A stretch of DNA of 6,871 nt from JBGQAS01 sp964498605. Lineage in GTDB: Bacteria > Chloroflexota > Anaerolineae > Anaerolineales > Anaerolineaceae. Position 1 is the stretch's first letter. Each line of letters begins with the position of its first letter. The DNA is taken from assembly GCA_964498605.1 (NCBI GenBank), contig CAZCHK010000079.1, positions 1 through 6,871 on the forward strand. Reading direction: 5' to 3'. A program made the translations under genes and the position numbers. Of this stretch, positions 1 to 6,106 are shown piece by piece. Under the pieces are notes generated by a model. The model did not search any database, was not told the DNA's origin, and worked only from the letters and a program-made list of their open reading frames with translations.

Positions 1-5
1 GATAC

Positions 6-33
6 TTGACACGGTTTTAAATTAAGCTACAAT
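6..33 (+). promoter_or_regulatory. Strong sigma70-type promoter for the hydrolase lipoprotein gene
   Basis: A perfect -35 hexamer TTGACA (6-11) is followed by a 16-bp A/T-rich spacer and a -10 hexamer TACAAT (28-33) that differs from consensus at one base. Transcription would start near position 39-41, giving a leader of about 58 nt before the TTG start at 99. It is the only convincing promoter in the window and probably drives the first two lipoprotein genes, and perhaps the transporter by readthrough. The assignment rests on hexamer match and spacing alone. Confidence 0.8.
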
Positions 34-42
34 GATAAACGA

Positions 43-62
43 TTGCGCAACCGATTGCGCAA
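43..62. promoter_or_regulatory. LacI-family (PurR-like) operator palindrome
   Basis: Positions 43-62 form a 20-bp palindrome of the form TTGCGCAAnCGnTTGCGCAA, perfect except for the two n positions (C51 and A54). The centre AAnCGnTT is the classic LacI-family core, and the inner part matches the E. coli PurR box core GCAAnCGnTTnC. Each arm is itself the palindrome TTGCGCAA, so the site also reads as an 11-bp direct repeat (40-50 and 52-62). It begins a few bases downstream of the predicted transcription start, where a bound repressor would block initiation or early elongation. The regulator gene is not in the window, so the assignment to PurR, CytR or a sugar-type LacI member is open. Confidence 0.72.
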
Positions 63-85
63 GCTGATCCGAAATCCCTGCGCAC

Positions 86-90
86 AAGGA
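86..90 (+). promoter_or_regulatory. Ribosome binding site supporting a TTG start
   Basis: AAGGA lies 8 nt upstream of the TTG at 99. No ATG or GTG near this point would keep the complete lipoprotein signal peptide, so this site decides the start of the hydrolase gene. Confidence 0.7.
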
Positions 91-98
91 TTTTAACT

Positions 99-1649
99 TT
101 GAAACTCCCCCGCTCGAAATTCCTCCTCCCGCTTCTCCTCATCTCTTTGATCATTGGCGCTGCCGGTTGCGGTCCTGCCGAAACTGTGCTTGAAACCGAG
201 GGTGAAGCAGAGACCGAATTAGATCAGCTGGTCCCCGCCTCGATACGCGGCAGGGTGCTGACCGATACCGGCGAGATGGTTACCGCAGGTATCATCGTGG
301 AGGATGAGAACGGCAATCTTTACCGTGCTGCCACCAACGCGCTTTCTGGTTACAACCTGCTTCTGGCTCCCGGCACGTACACGCTGTATTACACGCGGGG
401 ACCGGAATACTCCATTGTGACCAAGCAGTTGACGGTTGAAAGCAGCAAGAAGTATTACATTCAGGATGTCCGGCTGATCCAGCTTTTTGATTCCTACGCA
501 CGAGGGTGGGTGGCGGCGGACCTGCATCAGCACACCTACTATTCTGATGGCGCCGACAGTGTCAGCTCCCAGTTGATCGGCAACATCAGCAACGGGCTGT
601 ACATTGGTTTTCTGACCGACCACAATACCGCCTACGGTCTGGCGGAATGGGTGCAGGGCAACCGGTTGATCGCCAACATTGATCAAAATGGCAGCTACAG
701 AAGCTTCCACGCGGAAGAAGGCGTGGAGGTGACCACCGAGTTCGGTCACTTTCAGTCCCTGGGTGTCGGCCTGACCTTTGACACCTACGAGATCAAGATG
801 ACCGAACTGGAACGGGCCCAATTGCAGGGCGATAAGGATGAGACTTTGAAAGAGATGATCGTCTACATTGCCGATACGATCAAGCGCAGCGGAGGTGTCG
901 CCCAGATCAACCATCCATACAGCGCCAGCACCATGGGGTTCGCTTACTGGGAAATCGCTGACCATTTTGACACCGTGGAGATCTGGAACGGTTATTTTCT
1001 ACCCGGTGATGGACGCTACATCGGCGAAACGATCGGTTCCTCCAACCAGAATTACTCTTCCAAGCTGAAGTGGTATGAACTGCTGAACAAGATCAGGAGC
1101 GGGGGAAAATTCCTGGCCGCCACCGGCGGGTCGGACAATCACGATTCGACCGCGCCTTATCTGCAGGATCCCCTGCTGACCGGTTACAACATCACCAATA
1201 TCGGTGATTTCCCCATCACCACCAACGCCGATTACCAGGCCGTTTTCGAGCTGCTCGGCAGGACCAACGGCAATCCGACCACCTACCTGCGCATCCCGGG
1301 GGAGATCAACCATGAATCAATCCTGAATGCCATCAAAACAGGGAGCAGTTTCATCACCAACGGGCCCATCGTCATTGCCGATGTGGGTGGGAAATCTTAT
1401 GGAGAGACGGTCGACCTGCAGGGTTCTGAAAGGGTTTCTCTGAACGTGAAAGCGTTTTCCCGTGATGGTTTCACCGGCATCAGCATCATCAAGAACGGCG
1501 AGGTCATCAAGACCATCGATGATATCAGCGGGACCGATTATGAGGCAGTGATAGAACTGGAGAACATCAGCAGCGGCGATTGGATCGTACTTGAAACAAC
1601 AGGCATAGCGACATATTATTGCATTACCAACCCGATATTCTTTGAATGA
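99..1649 (+). CDS. Exported PHP-domain metallohydrolase lipoprotein (CehA/McbA-like)
   Basis: This 516-residue protein has a lipoprotein signal peptide: KFLLPLLLISLIIG is the hydrophobic core and Cys24 follows AAG, so it should be lipid-anchored outside the cytoplasmic membrane. Residues about 48-112 resemble a carboxypeptidase-regulatory-like beta-sandwich (GRVLTDTG, then APGTYTLYY). The PHP metal-dependent hydrolase domain starts near residue 136. Its metal-binding motifs are all visible: DLHQHT (141-146), SDG (149-151), TDHN (173-176), GVEV (208-211) with GHF (216-218), NHP (271-273) and GSDNH (344-348). The stretch SILNAIKTGSSFITNGP (407-423) is typical of CehA/McbA proteins and leads into a C-terminal beta domain (about 425-516). 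PHP enzymes mostly cleave phosphoesters; CehA cleaves the carbamate ester carbaryl. The substrate here is unknown. The start is TTG with AAGGA 8 nt upstream. The gene sits directly behind the promoter and operator and 50 bp before the next lipoprotein gene, so the two are probably cotranscribed. Confidence 0.88.
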   Translation: MKLPRSKFLLPLLLISLIIGAAGCGPAETVLETEGEAETELDQLVPASIRGRVLTDTGEMVTAGIIVEDENGNLYRAATNALSGYNLLLAPGTYTLYYTRGPEYSIVTKQLTVESSKKYYIQDVRLIQLFDSYARGWVAADLHQHTYYSDGADSVSSQLIGNISNGLYIGFLTDHNTAYGLAEWVQGNRLIANIDQNGSYRSFHAEEGVEVTTEFGHFQSLGVGLTFDTYEIKMTELERAQLQGDKDETLKEMIVYIADTIKRSGGVAQINHPYSASTMGFAYWEIADHFDTVEIWNGYFLPGDGRYIGETIGSSNQNYSSKLKWYELLNKIRSGGKFLAATGGSDNHDSTAPYLQDPLLTGYNITNIGDFPITTNADYQAVFELLGRTNGNPTTYLRIPGEINHESILNAIKTGSSFITNGPIVIADVGGKSYGETVDLQGSERVSLNVKAFSRDGFTGISIIKNGEVIKTIDDISGTDYEAVIELENISSGDWIVLETTGIATYYCITNPIFFE

Positions 1650-1685
1650 TTTCCGCAAAAGGATGAATCCTCAAATCTGATCGAA

Positions 1686-1691
1686 AAGGAG
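1686..1691 (+). promoter_or_regulatory. Strong ribosome binding site of the DUF4430 lipoprotein gene
   Basis: AAGGAG ends 8 nt before the ATG at 1700. This is the closest match to the anti-Shine-Dalgarno consensus in the window and suggests high translation of the small lipoprotein. Confidence 0.75.
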
Positions 1692-1699
1692 AAAAGGCA

Positions 1700-2176
1700 A
1701 TGATTAAGAGAAGTTGGTTGTTCGTTGTGATGGCGATCGCAGTGGCGGTCGTAGGTCTGGCAGGTTGTGCCAAGACTGAAACGGAAGAAGTGGTGGATGC
1801 CTGGAAGTGGGTCCCTGGAGCCGATGACGTGACCTACGTATCACCCGCGGCAGACGACTGGTCGCCCACCTTCAGCGCTTATATCAAGATCGTCGGCGGA
1901 AACGACACCATCCTGTATGATGGCAAGGTGACCCTGACCTCGCCGCAGATGATGGCATCGGAATTCCTGGCCGCCGCCATTACCGATAAGGGCATCGCTC
2001 AGGAGGGTTTGGATGTGGGCTTCATCACCAAGGTCGGTGATTATGAAAACGATGCCACCACCAACACCTACTGGATGTACTACGTGAACGGCGAAGCCCC
2101 CAACTGGGCCAGCAACGATTTCCGCCTGCGCAACGGGGATTATGTTCTGCTCTCCTATGAAGTTGTGGAGTGGTAA
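1700..2176 (+). CDS. Small lipoprotein with a DUF4430 (transcobalamin C-terminal-like) domain
   Basis: This 158-residue protein begins with a lipoprotein signal peptide (hydrophobic residues 7-19, lipobox LAGC with Cys23), so it should be anchored on the outer face of the membrane. After a short acidic linker, residues about 58-158 show the DUF4430 pattern: a first strand (AYIKIVGG), a helix after an SPQMMASEFLAAA stretch, then the hallmark YWMYYVNGE (124-132) and a closing LRNGDYVLLSYEVVEW strand pair (143-158). The family has a beta-grasp fold resembling the C-terminal domain of transcobalamin and intrinsic factor, but most bacterial members have no proven ligand. The gene follows the hydrolase by 50 bp and probably shares its transcript. 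It carries no catalytic motif, so a binding, scaffolding or adhesion role is more likely than an enzymatic one. The family call is strong; the ligand is unknown. Confidence 0.82.
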   Translation: MIKRSWLFVVMAIAVAVVGLAGCAKTETEEVVDAWKWVPGADDVTYVSPAADDWSPTFSAYIKIVGGNDTILYDGKVTLTSPQMMASEFLAAAITDKGIAQEGLDVGFITKVGDYENDATTNTYWMYYVNGEAPNWASNDFRLRNGDYVLLSYEVVEW

Positions 2177-2211
2177 GATCCCATTTTTGTAAAGATCAAA
2201 TATAGTTCGGT

Positions 2212-2247
2212 GATGGGCTGTTACCTCTAAACCGGTAGCAGCCCATT
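2212..2247 (+). terminator. Long intergenic stem-loop, possible terminator or attenuator
   Basis: The arm TGGGCTGTTACC (2214-2225) pairs with GGTAGCAGCCCA (2234-2245) over 12 bp with a single G-U pair and an 8-nt loop. The outer pairs A2213-U2246 and G2212-U2247 extend it to 14 bp. It lies 35 bp after the stop of the DUF4430 gene and 32 bp before the binding-protein ATG. No run of T follows it (the next bases are TAAGTATAAAAT), so it is not a textbook rho-independent terminator. It could terminate partially, stabilise the 3' end of the upstream message, or set different expression levels for the two gene groups. Confidence 0.55.
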
Positions 2248-2266
2248 AAGTATAAAATCAGTCATT

Positions 2267-2270
2267 GGAG
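2267..2270 (+). promoter_or_regulatory. Ribosome binding site choosing the ATG at 2280
   Basis: GGAG lies 9 nt before ATG 2280. The in-frame TTG at 2265 overlaps this site and would only add five residues before the signal peptide, so the ATG is the better start. Confidence 0.7.
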
Positions 2271-2279
2271 TTGACCGTC

Positions 2280-3449
2280 ATGAAAAAGTTTCCAGCGATA
2301 TTTGGGGCAGTAGTATTGATGTCAGCCTTTATTCTTTCAGCCTGCGCAAGCAGCCCTGAACCCCAGGCCCAGGAACTGGGCATCAGCAGCGAGATCGCTT
2401 CGCTTGATGACGGCGTAACCAGAATCGTGCTGCTGATCAACGGCAATCTGGGAGACATGTCTTTCTTTGATTCCGCCAACGCGGGAATGCAGAAATTCCA
2501 GGAGGATCACCCCGAGGTCGAGGTCAAGGTCGTGGAAATGGGCATTGATTCCTCCGTGTGGGAACCCACGCTGCGCCAGACCGCCAATGAAGCCAACGAT
2601 CTCATCATCGTGGGCACAACCGACATGGCAGAACCCCTGCAGCGCCTGATCCGCACCAACAAGTATCCGGATAGAAAATTCATCATTTTTGACACTGAAA
2701 TTGAAGAGAACCTGGCTTCAAAGTATCCGCAGGTGCACAGCATCATGTTCGAACAGAACGAAGGCGGGTACCTGGCGGGTGTTGTGGCTGCCCTGATGAG
2801 CATGGAGAGCGGAGCAGGCAAGACCGGTTTCATCGGCGGCATGCGCATCGATGTCATCAATGATTTTGGTTATGGTTTCATGCAGGGGGTCGAGAAAGTC
2901 AACACGGACTTTTCGACCAGCATCCTGGCGTATAACAGTTACATCGGAGATTTTTTCAACAGCCCCAAGGGTAAATCACTGGCTGACACCATGTACACCG
3001 AAGGCGGAGTGAATATTCTGTTTGCTGCCGCATCGCAGGCCGGGCTGGGCAGCCTGGATTCGGCCAAGAACCTGGATAAGCTGATCATCGGGGTGGACAC
3101 GGACCAGTACGATTACTTCATGGACTCTGACCCCGCCAAAGCCTCGCGCATTGTCACTTCGATCCTGAAAAGGGTCGATCTGGCCCTGTATGAGGCCTGC
3201 GAGGCCTTTCTGGATGGCACGCTGACCTACGCCGACCTGGTCATTTTGGGTCTGAACGAGGGCAAGGTCGGGATCGTCGATAACGACAATTACCGGGCGA
3301 TTGTCCCAGAGCAGCACAGGGCGTACATCCAGCAGGTTATCGACGGCATCCTCTCGGGCGAGATCGTCGTCAAGAGCGGGCTCAAGCGCTACACCCCCAT
3401 CGCTGAAGTGAACGCCCTGTTTGACAGGCTCGATCCCAACAATCAGTAA
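2280..3449 (+). CDS. BMP-family (PnrA/NupN-type) ABC transporter substrate-binding lipoprotein
   Basis: This 389-residue lipoprotein (hydrophobic residues 4-19, lipobox LSAC, Cys22) is the ligand-capturing part of the importer encoded just downstream. Family motifs appear in order: GNLGDMSFFDSANAGM (55-70, matching the usual ND-SFN--A--G ligand loop), EGGYLAGVVAALMS (161-174), TGFIGGMRIDVINDFGYGF (182-200), GVNILFAAASQAGLG (243-257), IIGVDTDQYDY (269-279) and LGLNEGKVGI (323-332). Both lobes of the periplasmic-binding-protein fold are therefore complete. Characterised relatives bind purine nucleosides (T. pallidum PnrA, B. subtilis YufN/NupN); a riboflavin-binding member, RfuA, also exists. 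Retention of the GVD-DQ motif, which contacts the ribose in nucleoside binders, favours a nucleoside, but this is inference. Start ATG 2280 is chosen over TTG 2265 because of GGAG at 2267-2270. The gene ends 7 bp before the ATPase gene, as expected for one operon. Confidence 0.92.
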   Translation: MKKFPAIFGAVVLMSAFILSACASSPEPQAQELGISSEIASLDDGVTRIVLLINGNLGDMSFFDSANAGMQKFQEDHPEVEVKVVEMGIDSSVWEPTLRQTANEANDLIIVGTTDMAEPLQRLIRTNKYPDRKFIIFDTEIEENLASKYPQVHSIMFEQNEGGYLAGVVAALMSMESGAGKTGFIGGMRIDVINDFGYGFMQGVEKVNTDFSTSILAYNSYIGDFFNSPKGKSLADTMYTEGGVNILFAAASQAGLGSLDSAKNLDKLIIGVDTDQYDYFMDSDPAKASRIVTSILKRVDLALYEACEAFLDGTLTYADLVILGLNEGKVGIVDNDNYRAIVPEQHRAYIQQVIDGILSGEIVVKSGLKRYTPIAEVNALFDRLDPNNQ

Positions 3450-3456
3450 GCTTTCG

Positions 3457-4983
3457 ATGGATTCACTGGTCCTATCGAACATCACCAAGATCTATTCCAA
3501 TGGCGTGATCGCCAACGACCGCGTGAATTTTTGCCTGGCCAAGGGTGAGATCCACGCCATCATCGGGGAGAACGGCGCCGGAAAAAGCACCGTGATGAAG
3601 GTGCTCTACGGCCTGGAAAAACCTGACAGCGGCGAGATCCAATTGGATGGCAGCCGGGTGAGCATCGCCTCGCCCAAGGACGCCATTGCGCTGGGCATCG
3701 GCATGGTCCCGCAACACTCCATGCTGGTCGACGAGATGAGCGTCTGTGAAAACATCTTTCTGGGCATTGAAAAGCACAGGGGGGGCTGGCTGTCAAAAAA
3801 AATCATGCACCAGGAAACCATCACCCTGTGCGAAAAATTCACCATGCGCCTTGATCCCGATGCGCTGTGCGGCAGCCTCTCGGTCAGCGCATCCCAAAAG
3901 GTGAGCATCCTTAAGGCGCTGGCGCGCGGGATCAACATCCTCATCCTGGACGAACCCACTGCCGTGCTGGCGCCCCAGGAGATCAAGGAGCTTTTTGCGC
4001 AGTTAAGACTGCTCAAGAAGGCCGGTTACAGCATCATCATCATCACCCACAAGCTGCGTGAGATCAAGCAGCTGTGCGACCGCGTGACCATCATGCGCGC
4101 CGGGCGCGACTGCGGCGTATTTGCCGTGGATGACATCAGTGAAGCCGAAATATCCAATCTAATGGTCGGGAGCGAAATTGCGCTGAGCCTGCAGAAGGTT
4201 GCCGCCCGGACCGGTGAACAAATCCTTGAGGTCGAAGACCTCTGCGTGGTCAGACCCAATCTCAGCATGGCGCTGGACAGGGTGAGTTTCTCGGTCCGCG
4301 CGGGTGAGATCCTGTGCCTGGCCGGGGTGGAGGGCAATGGGCAGCGTGAAGCGGTGCGCTGCATCACGGGGATGGAGCGGAACTACTCCGGCAGGATTCG
4401 CCTCATGGGTACAGACATCAAAGGTAAAACGATCCGCGAGATCCGCCGCCTGGGCATGGCGCACATCCCCGAGGACCGCTTGAGGACCGGATCGGACCAG
4501 TCCGCCAGCATCGTGGACAACATCATTGCCATCGCCAACGCGCGGGATAAAGCTGCGTGGATCATCCCCTACCGTAAATTACTCAATACGGTGAAAACAT
4601 TATTCTCAAAGTACTCGATCAAAGCGCGGGATCCGCGCCAGCCCATGGGTTCGCTTTCAGGCGGCAACATGCAGAAGGTGATCATCGCGCGCGAATTCGA
4701 GGCGCATGCCCGGCTGGTTGTCGCGGATCAGCCCACCCGCGGGGTGGATGTCGGTTCCACCCTGTTTATCCACAGGAAGCTGACCGCAATGCGGGATGCT
4801 GGAAAGGCGGTTCTGCTGGTCTCGGCGGACCTCAGCGAAGTGCTGGGCCTGGCTGACCGCATCCTGGTCTTCTTCAACGGCACGCTCACCGCGCACATCC
4901 GAGATGTGAACGGGGTCAGCGAAGAAAAATTGGGGCGCTTTATGCTGGGCCTTGAAAAGATGCCGCTCCAGGAGTGCGCCTAG
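3457..4983 (+). CDS. Double-domain ABC ATPase of a BMP-type nucleoside importer (NupO/YufO-like)
   Basis: This 508-residue cytoplasmic protein carries two fused nucleotide-binding domains, the usual layout and length for the NupO/YufO/RbsA group. In domain 1: Walker A GENGAGKST (37-45), Q-loop Q86, a degraded signature LSVSASQ (141-147), Walker B ILILDEP (161-167) and the switch H198. In domain 2: a degenerate P-loop GVEGNGQ (290-296) lacking GKS, an intact signature LSGGN (400-404), Walker B with Gln425 in place of the catalytic Glu, and Ala457 at the switch-His position. One complete composite ATP site (Walker A/B of domain 1 with the signature of domain 2) and one dead site are therefore predicted. 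The start is ATG 3457, 7 bp after the binding-protein stop. A TTG at 3421 in frame would overlap that gene by 29 bp and has no ribosome site. Even at 3457 the Shine-Dalgarno match is poor, suggesting translational coupling. Confidence 0.92.
   Translation: MDSLVLSNITKIYSNGVIANDRVNFCLAKGEIHAIIGENGAGKSTVMKVLYGLEKPDSGEIQLDGSRVSIASPKDAIALGIGMVPQHSMLVDEMSVCENIFLGIEKHRGGWLSKKIMHQETITLCEKFTMRLDPDALCGSLSVSASQKVSILKALARGINILILDEPTAVLAPQEIKELFAQLRLLKKAGYSIIIITHKLREIKQLCDRVTIMRAGRDCGVFAVDDISEAEISNLMVGSEIALSLQKVAARTGEQILEVEDLCVVRPNLSMALDRVSFSVRAGEILCLAGVEGNGQREAVRCITGMERNYSGRIRLMGTDIKGKTIREIRRLGMAHIPEDRLRTGSDQSASIVDNIIAIANARDKAAWIIPYRKLLNTVKTLFSKYSIKARDPRQPMGSLSGGNMQKVIIAREFEAHARLVVADQPTRGVDVGSTLFIHRKLTAMRDAGKAVLLVSADLSEVLGLADRILVFFNGTLTAHIRDVNGVSEEKLGRFMLGLEKMPLQECA
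4971..4974 (+). promoter_or_regulatory. Ribosome binding site of the first permease gene, inside the ATPase gene
   Basis: GGAG lies 10 nt before ATG 4985, within the last codons of the ATPase gene. It favours this ATG over the in-frame TTG at 4952, which would add 11 basic and polar residues and lacks such a site. Confidence 0.65.
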
Positions 4984-4984
4984 C

Positions 4985-6106
4985 ATGACAGGAAGAGCCA
5001 GGAAAGCACCTCGGCTTTCGCTTGAGACCAGGAAAGCCCTGATCGAGATCCTGCGCACCGCGGCCGTGATCGCCATCGCGCTGCTGCTGGCATTCGTGAT
5101 CATTCTCTTCACCAGCCAGGAACCGGTGCGGGCGATGCGGATCCTCCTGCAGGCACCGTTCATTTCAGCCTACAACTTCGGTCAGATCATCACCCAGGCC
5201 ACGCCGCTCATCTTCACTGGCGTGGCGGTCAGCATCATGGTGCGCGGTGGGCAGTTCAACCTTTTCGTGGAAGGCGCTTTCTTCATCGGGATGTTCGTGA
5301 GCGCGGTCACCTCAGCCGGTCTGCCCTTACCGGGAATCCTTCTGCCGATGACGGCCATGCTCATCCCCTCACTGCTTGCCGCCCTGGTCGGCTACATTCC
5401 CGCCAGGCTCAAATCCTCCCTCAAGGTGAATGAGTTTGTATCGTCGCTGATGTTCAACTTTATCGTTTTCTGGGTGTGCATGTTCCTCTTCTCGAATTAT
5501 TTCCGCGATCCGACTTACTCATCGCTGGCCACACCCACCATTCCCGACCACGGCAGGTTGTTCTATCTTTCCGCCAGCAATGAGATCAGCTCCAGTTTCA
5601 TCATCGCACTGCTGGTCGCCGGTCTGGGGTGGTTCTTCCTCAGCCGCACGCGCTGGGGATACAACATCCGCCTGACCGGGGAGAACCCGGACTTTGCCCG
5701 CTACGCCGGTATCAACACACAGCGTGCCATCACCTGGTCGCAGGTGCTGGGAGCGGCAATTGCCGGGCTGGGTGGAGCCGCCTTCGAACTGGGAAATTTT
5801 TACCGTTTCAATCTCAAGGCGCTGCCCAATTACGGCTTTGATGGTTTCATTGTCGCGATCGTCGCCCGCAACAACCCGCTGCTGGTGCCGATTGCCGCCC
5901 TGTTCCTGGGTTATTTACGCGCGGGGGCCGCGCAGATGGCGCTTTACTCCGATGTCACCAATGATGTCGTGTACATCATCCAGGCAGTGATGCTCATCCT
6001 GGTCGGCGGTCAGGCTTTCCTGTCCTTCTTGAAGGAACGCGCGGTCAGGAAGGCTGCCCTGGCGAACAAACAAGCCCTGGAAGCGGAAGGTGCACAGGAT
6101 GCTTAA
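4985..6106 (+). CDS. BMP-type ABC importer permease 1 (NupP/YufP-like, BPD_transp_2)
   Basis: This 373-residue integral membrane protein forms one half of the importer channel. A basic N-terminus (RARKAPR) precedes the first membrane helix (about 22-43). Further hydrophobic segments lie near 66-86, 94-112, 113-137, 150-170, 202-219, 251-268, 286-309 and 329-348, roughly nine in all, followed by a charged cytoplasmic tail. Family marks are TPLIFTGVAVSIM (73-85), FNLFVEG (91-97, where relatives usually have NIG-EGQ), GENPDFARYAGI (232-243, the ATPase-contact region) and AIAGLGGAAFELG (258-270). Length fits the family. The start ATG 4985 sits one base after the ATPase stop, and the 3' end overlaps the next permease gene by 8 bp, so production is probably coupled. 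Substrate specificity cannot be read from the permease. Confidence 0.9.
   Translation: MTGRARKAPRLSLETRKALIEILRTAAVIAIALLLAFVIILFTSQEPVRAMRILLQAPFISAYNFGQIITQATPLIFTGVAVSIMVRGGQFNLFVEGAFFIGMFVSAVTSAGLPLPGILLPMTAMLIPSLLAALVGYIPARLKSSLKVNEFVSSLMFNFIVFWVCMFLFSNYFRDPTYSSLATPTIPDHGRLFYLSASNEISSSFIIALLVAGLGWFFLSRTRWGYNIRLTGENPDFARYAGINTQRAITWSQVLGAAIAGLGGAAFELGNFYRFNLKALPNYGFDGFIVAIVARNNPLLVPIAALFLGYLRAGAAQMALYSDVTNDVVYIIQAVMLILVGGQAFLSFLKERAVRKAALANKQALEAEGAQDA
6085..6090 (+). promoter_or_regulatory. Ribosome binding site of the second permease gene
   Basis: GGAAGG lies 8 nt before ATG 6099, within the last codons of permease 1, and supports that ATG as the start of the overlapping gene. Confidence 0.6.

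Noticed and set aside
219..965. Long antisense open frame (248 codons) opposite the hydrolase gene
   Set aside because: It lies wholly opposite a gene with clear PHP motifs, shows no recognisable domain, and is explained by G/C-rich third positions on the coding strand.
1660..1671. Small inverted repeat AGGAT/ATCCT between the two first lipoprotein genes
   Set aside because: A 5-bp stem with a 2-base loop is sterically unfavourable and expected by chance.
2251..2276. Promoter elements TATAAA (2251-2256) and TTGACC (2271-2276) before the binding-protein gene
   Set aside because: The TATAAA has no -35 partner at a proper distance, and the TTGACC sits against the ATG in the wrong order to serve as its -35.
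2177..2279. Riboswitch (purine or cobalamin) before the binding-protein gene
   Set aside because: No conserved purine-riboswitch core or B12-box-like sequence is visible; only one simple hairpin is present and the gap is short.
3421..3456. Upstream TTG start for the ATPase gene, overlapping the binding-protein gene
   Set aside because: It has no ribosome site, and the extra 12 residues precede the normal family N-terminus, so ATG 3457 fits better.
4032..4047. ATC triplet run in the ATPase gene
   Set aside because: It encodes the isoleucine-rich strand before the switch histidine, a normal ABC ATPase feature, and is not a repeat element.
4657..5163. Antisense open frame (168 codons) across the ATPase/permease junction
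   Set aside because: It covers conserved ATPase motifs on the other strand and has a low-quality basic and serine/alanine-rich composition; it is a shadow frame.
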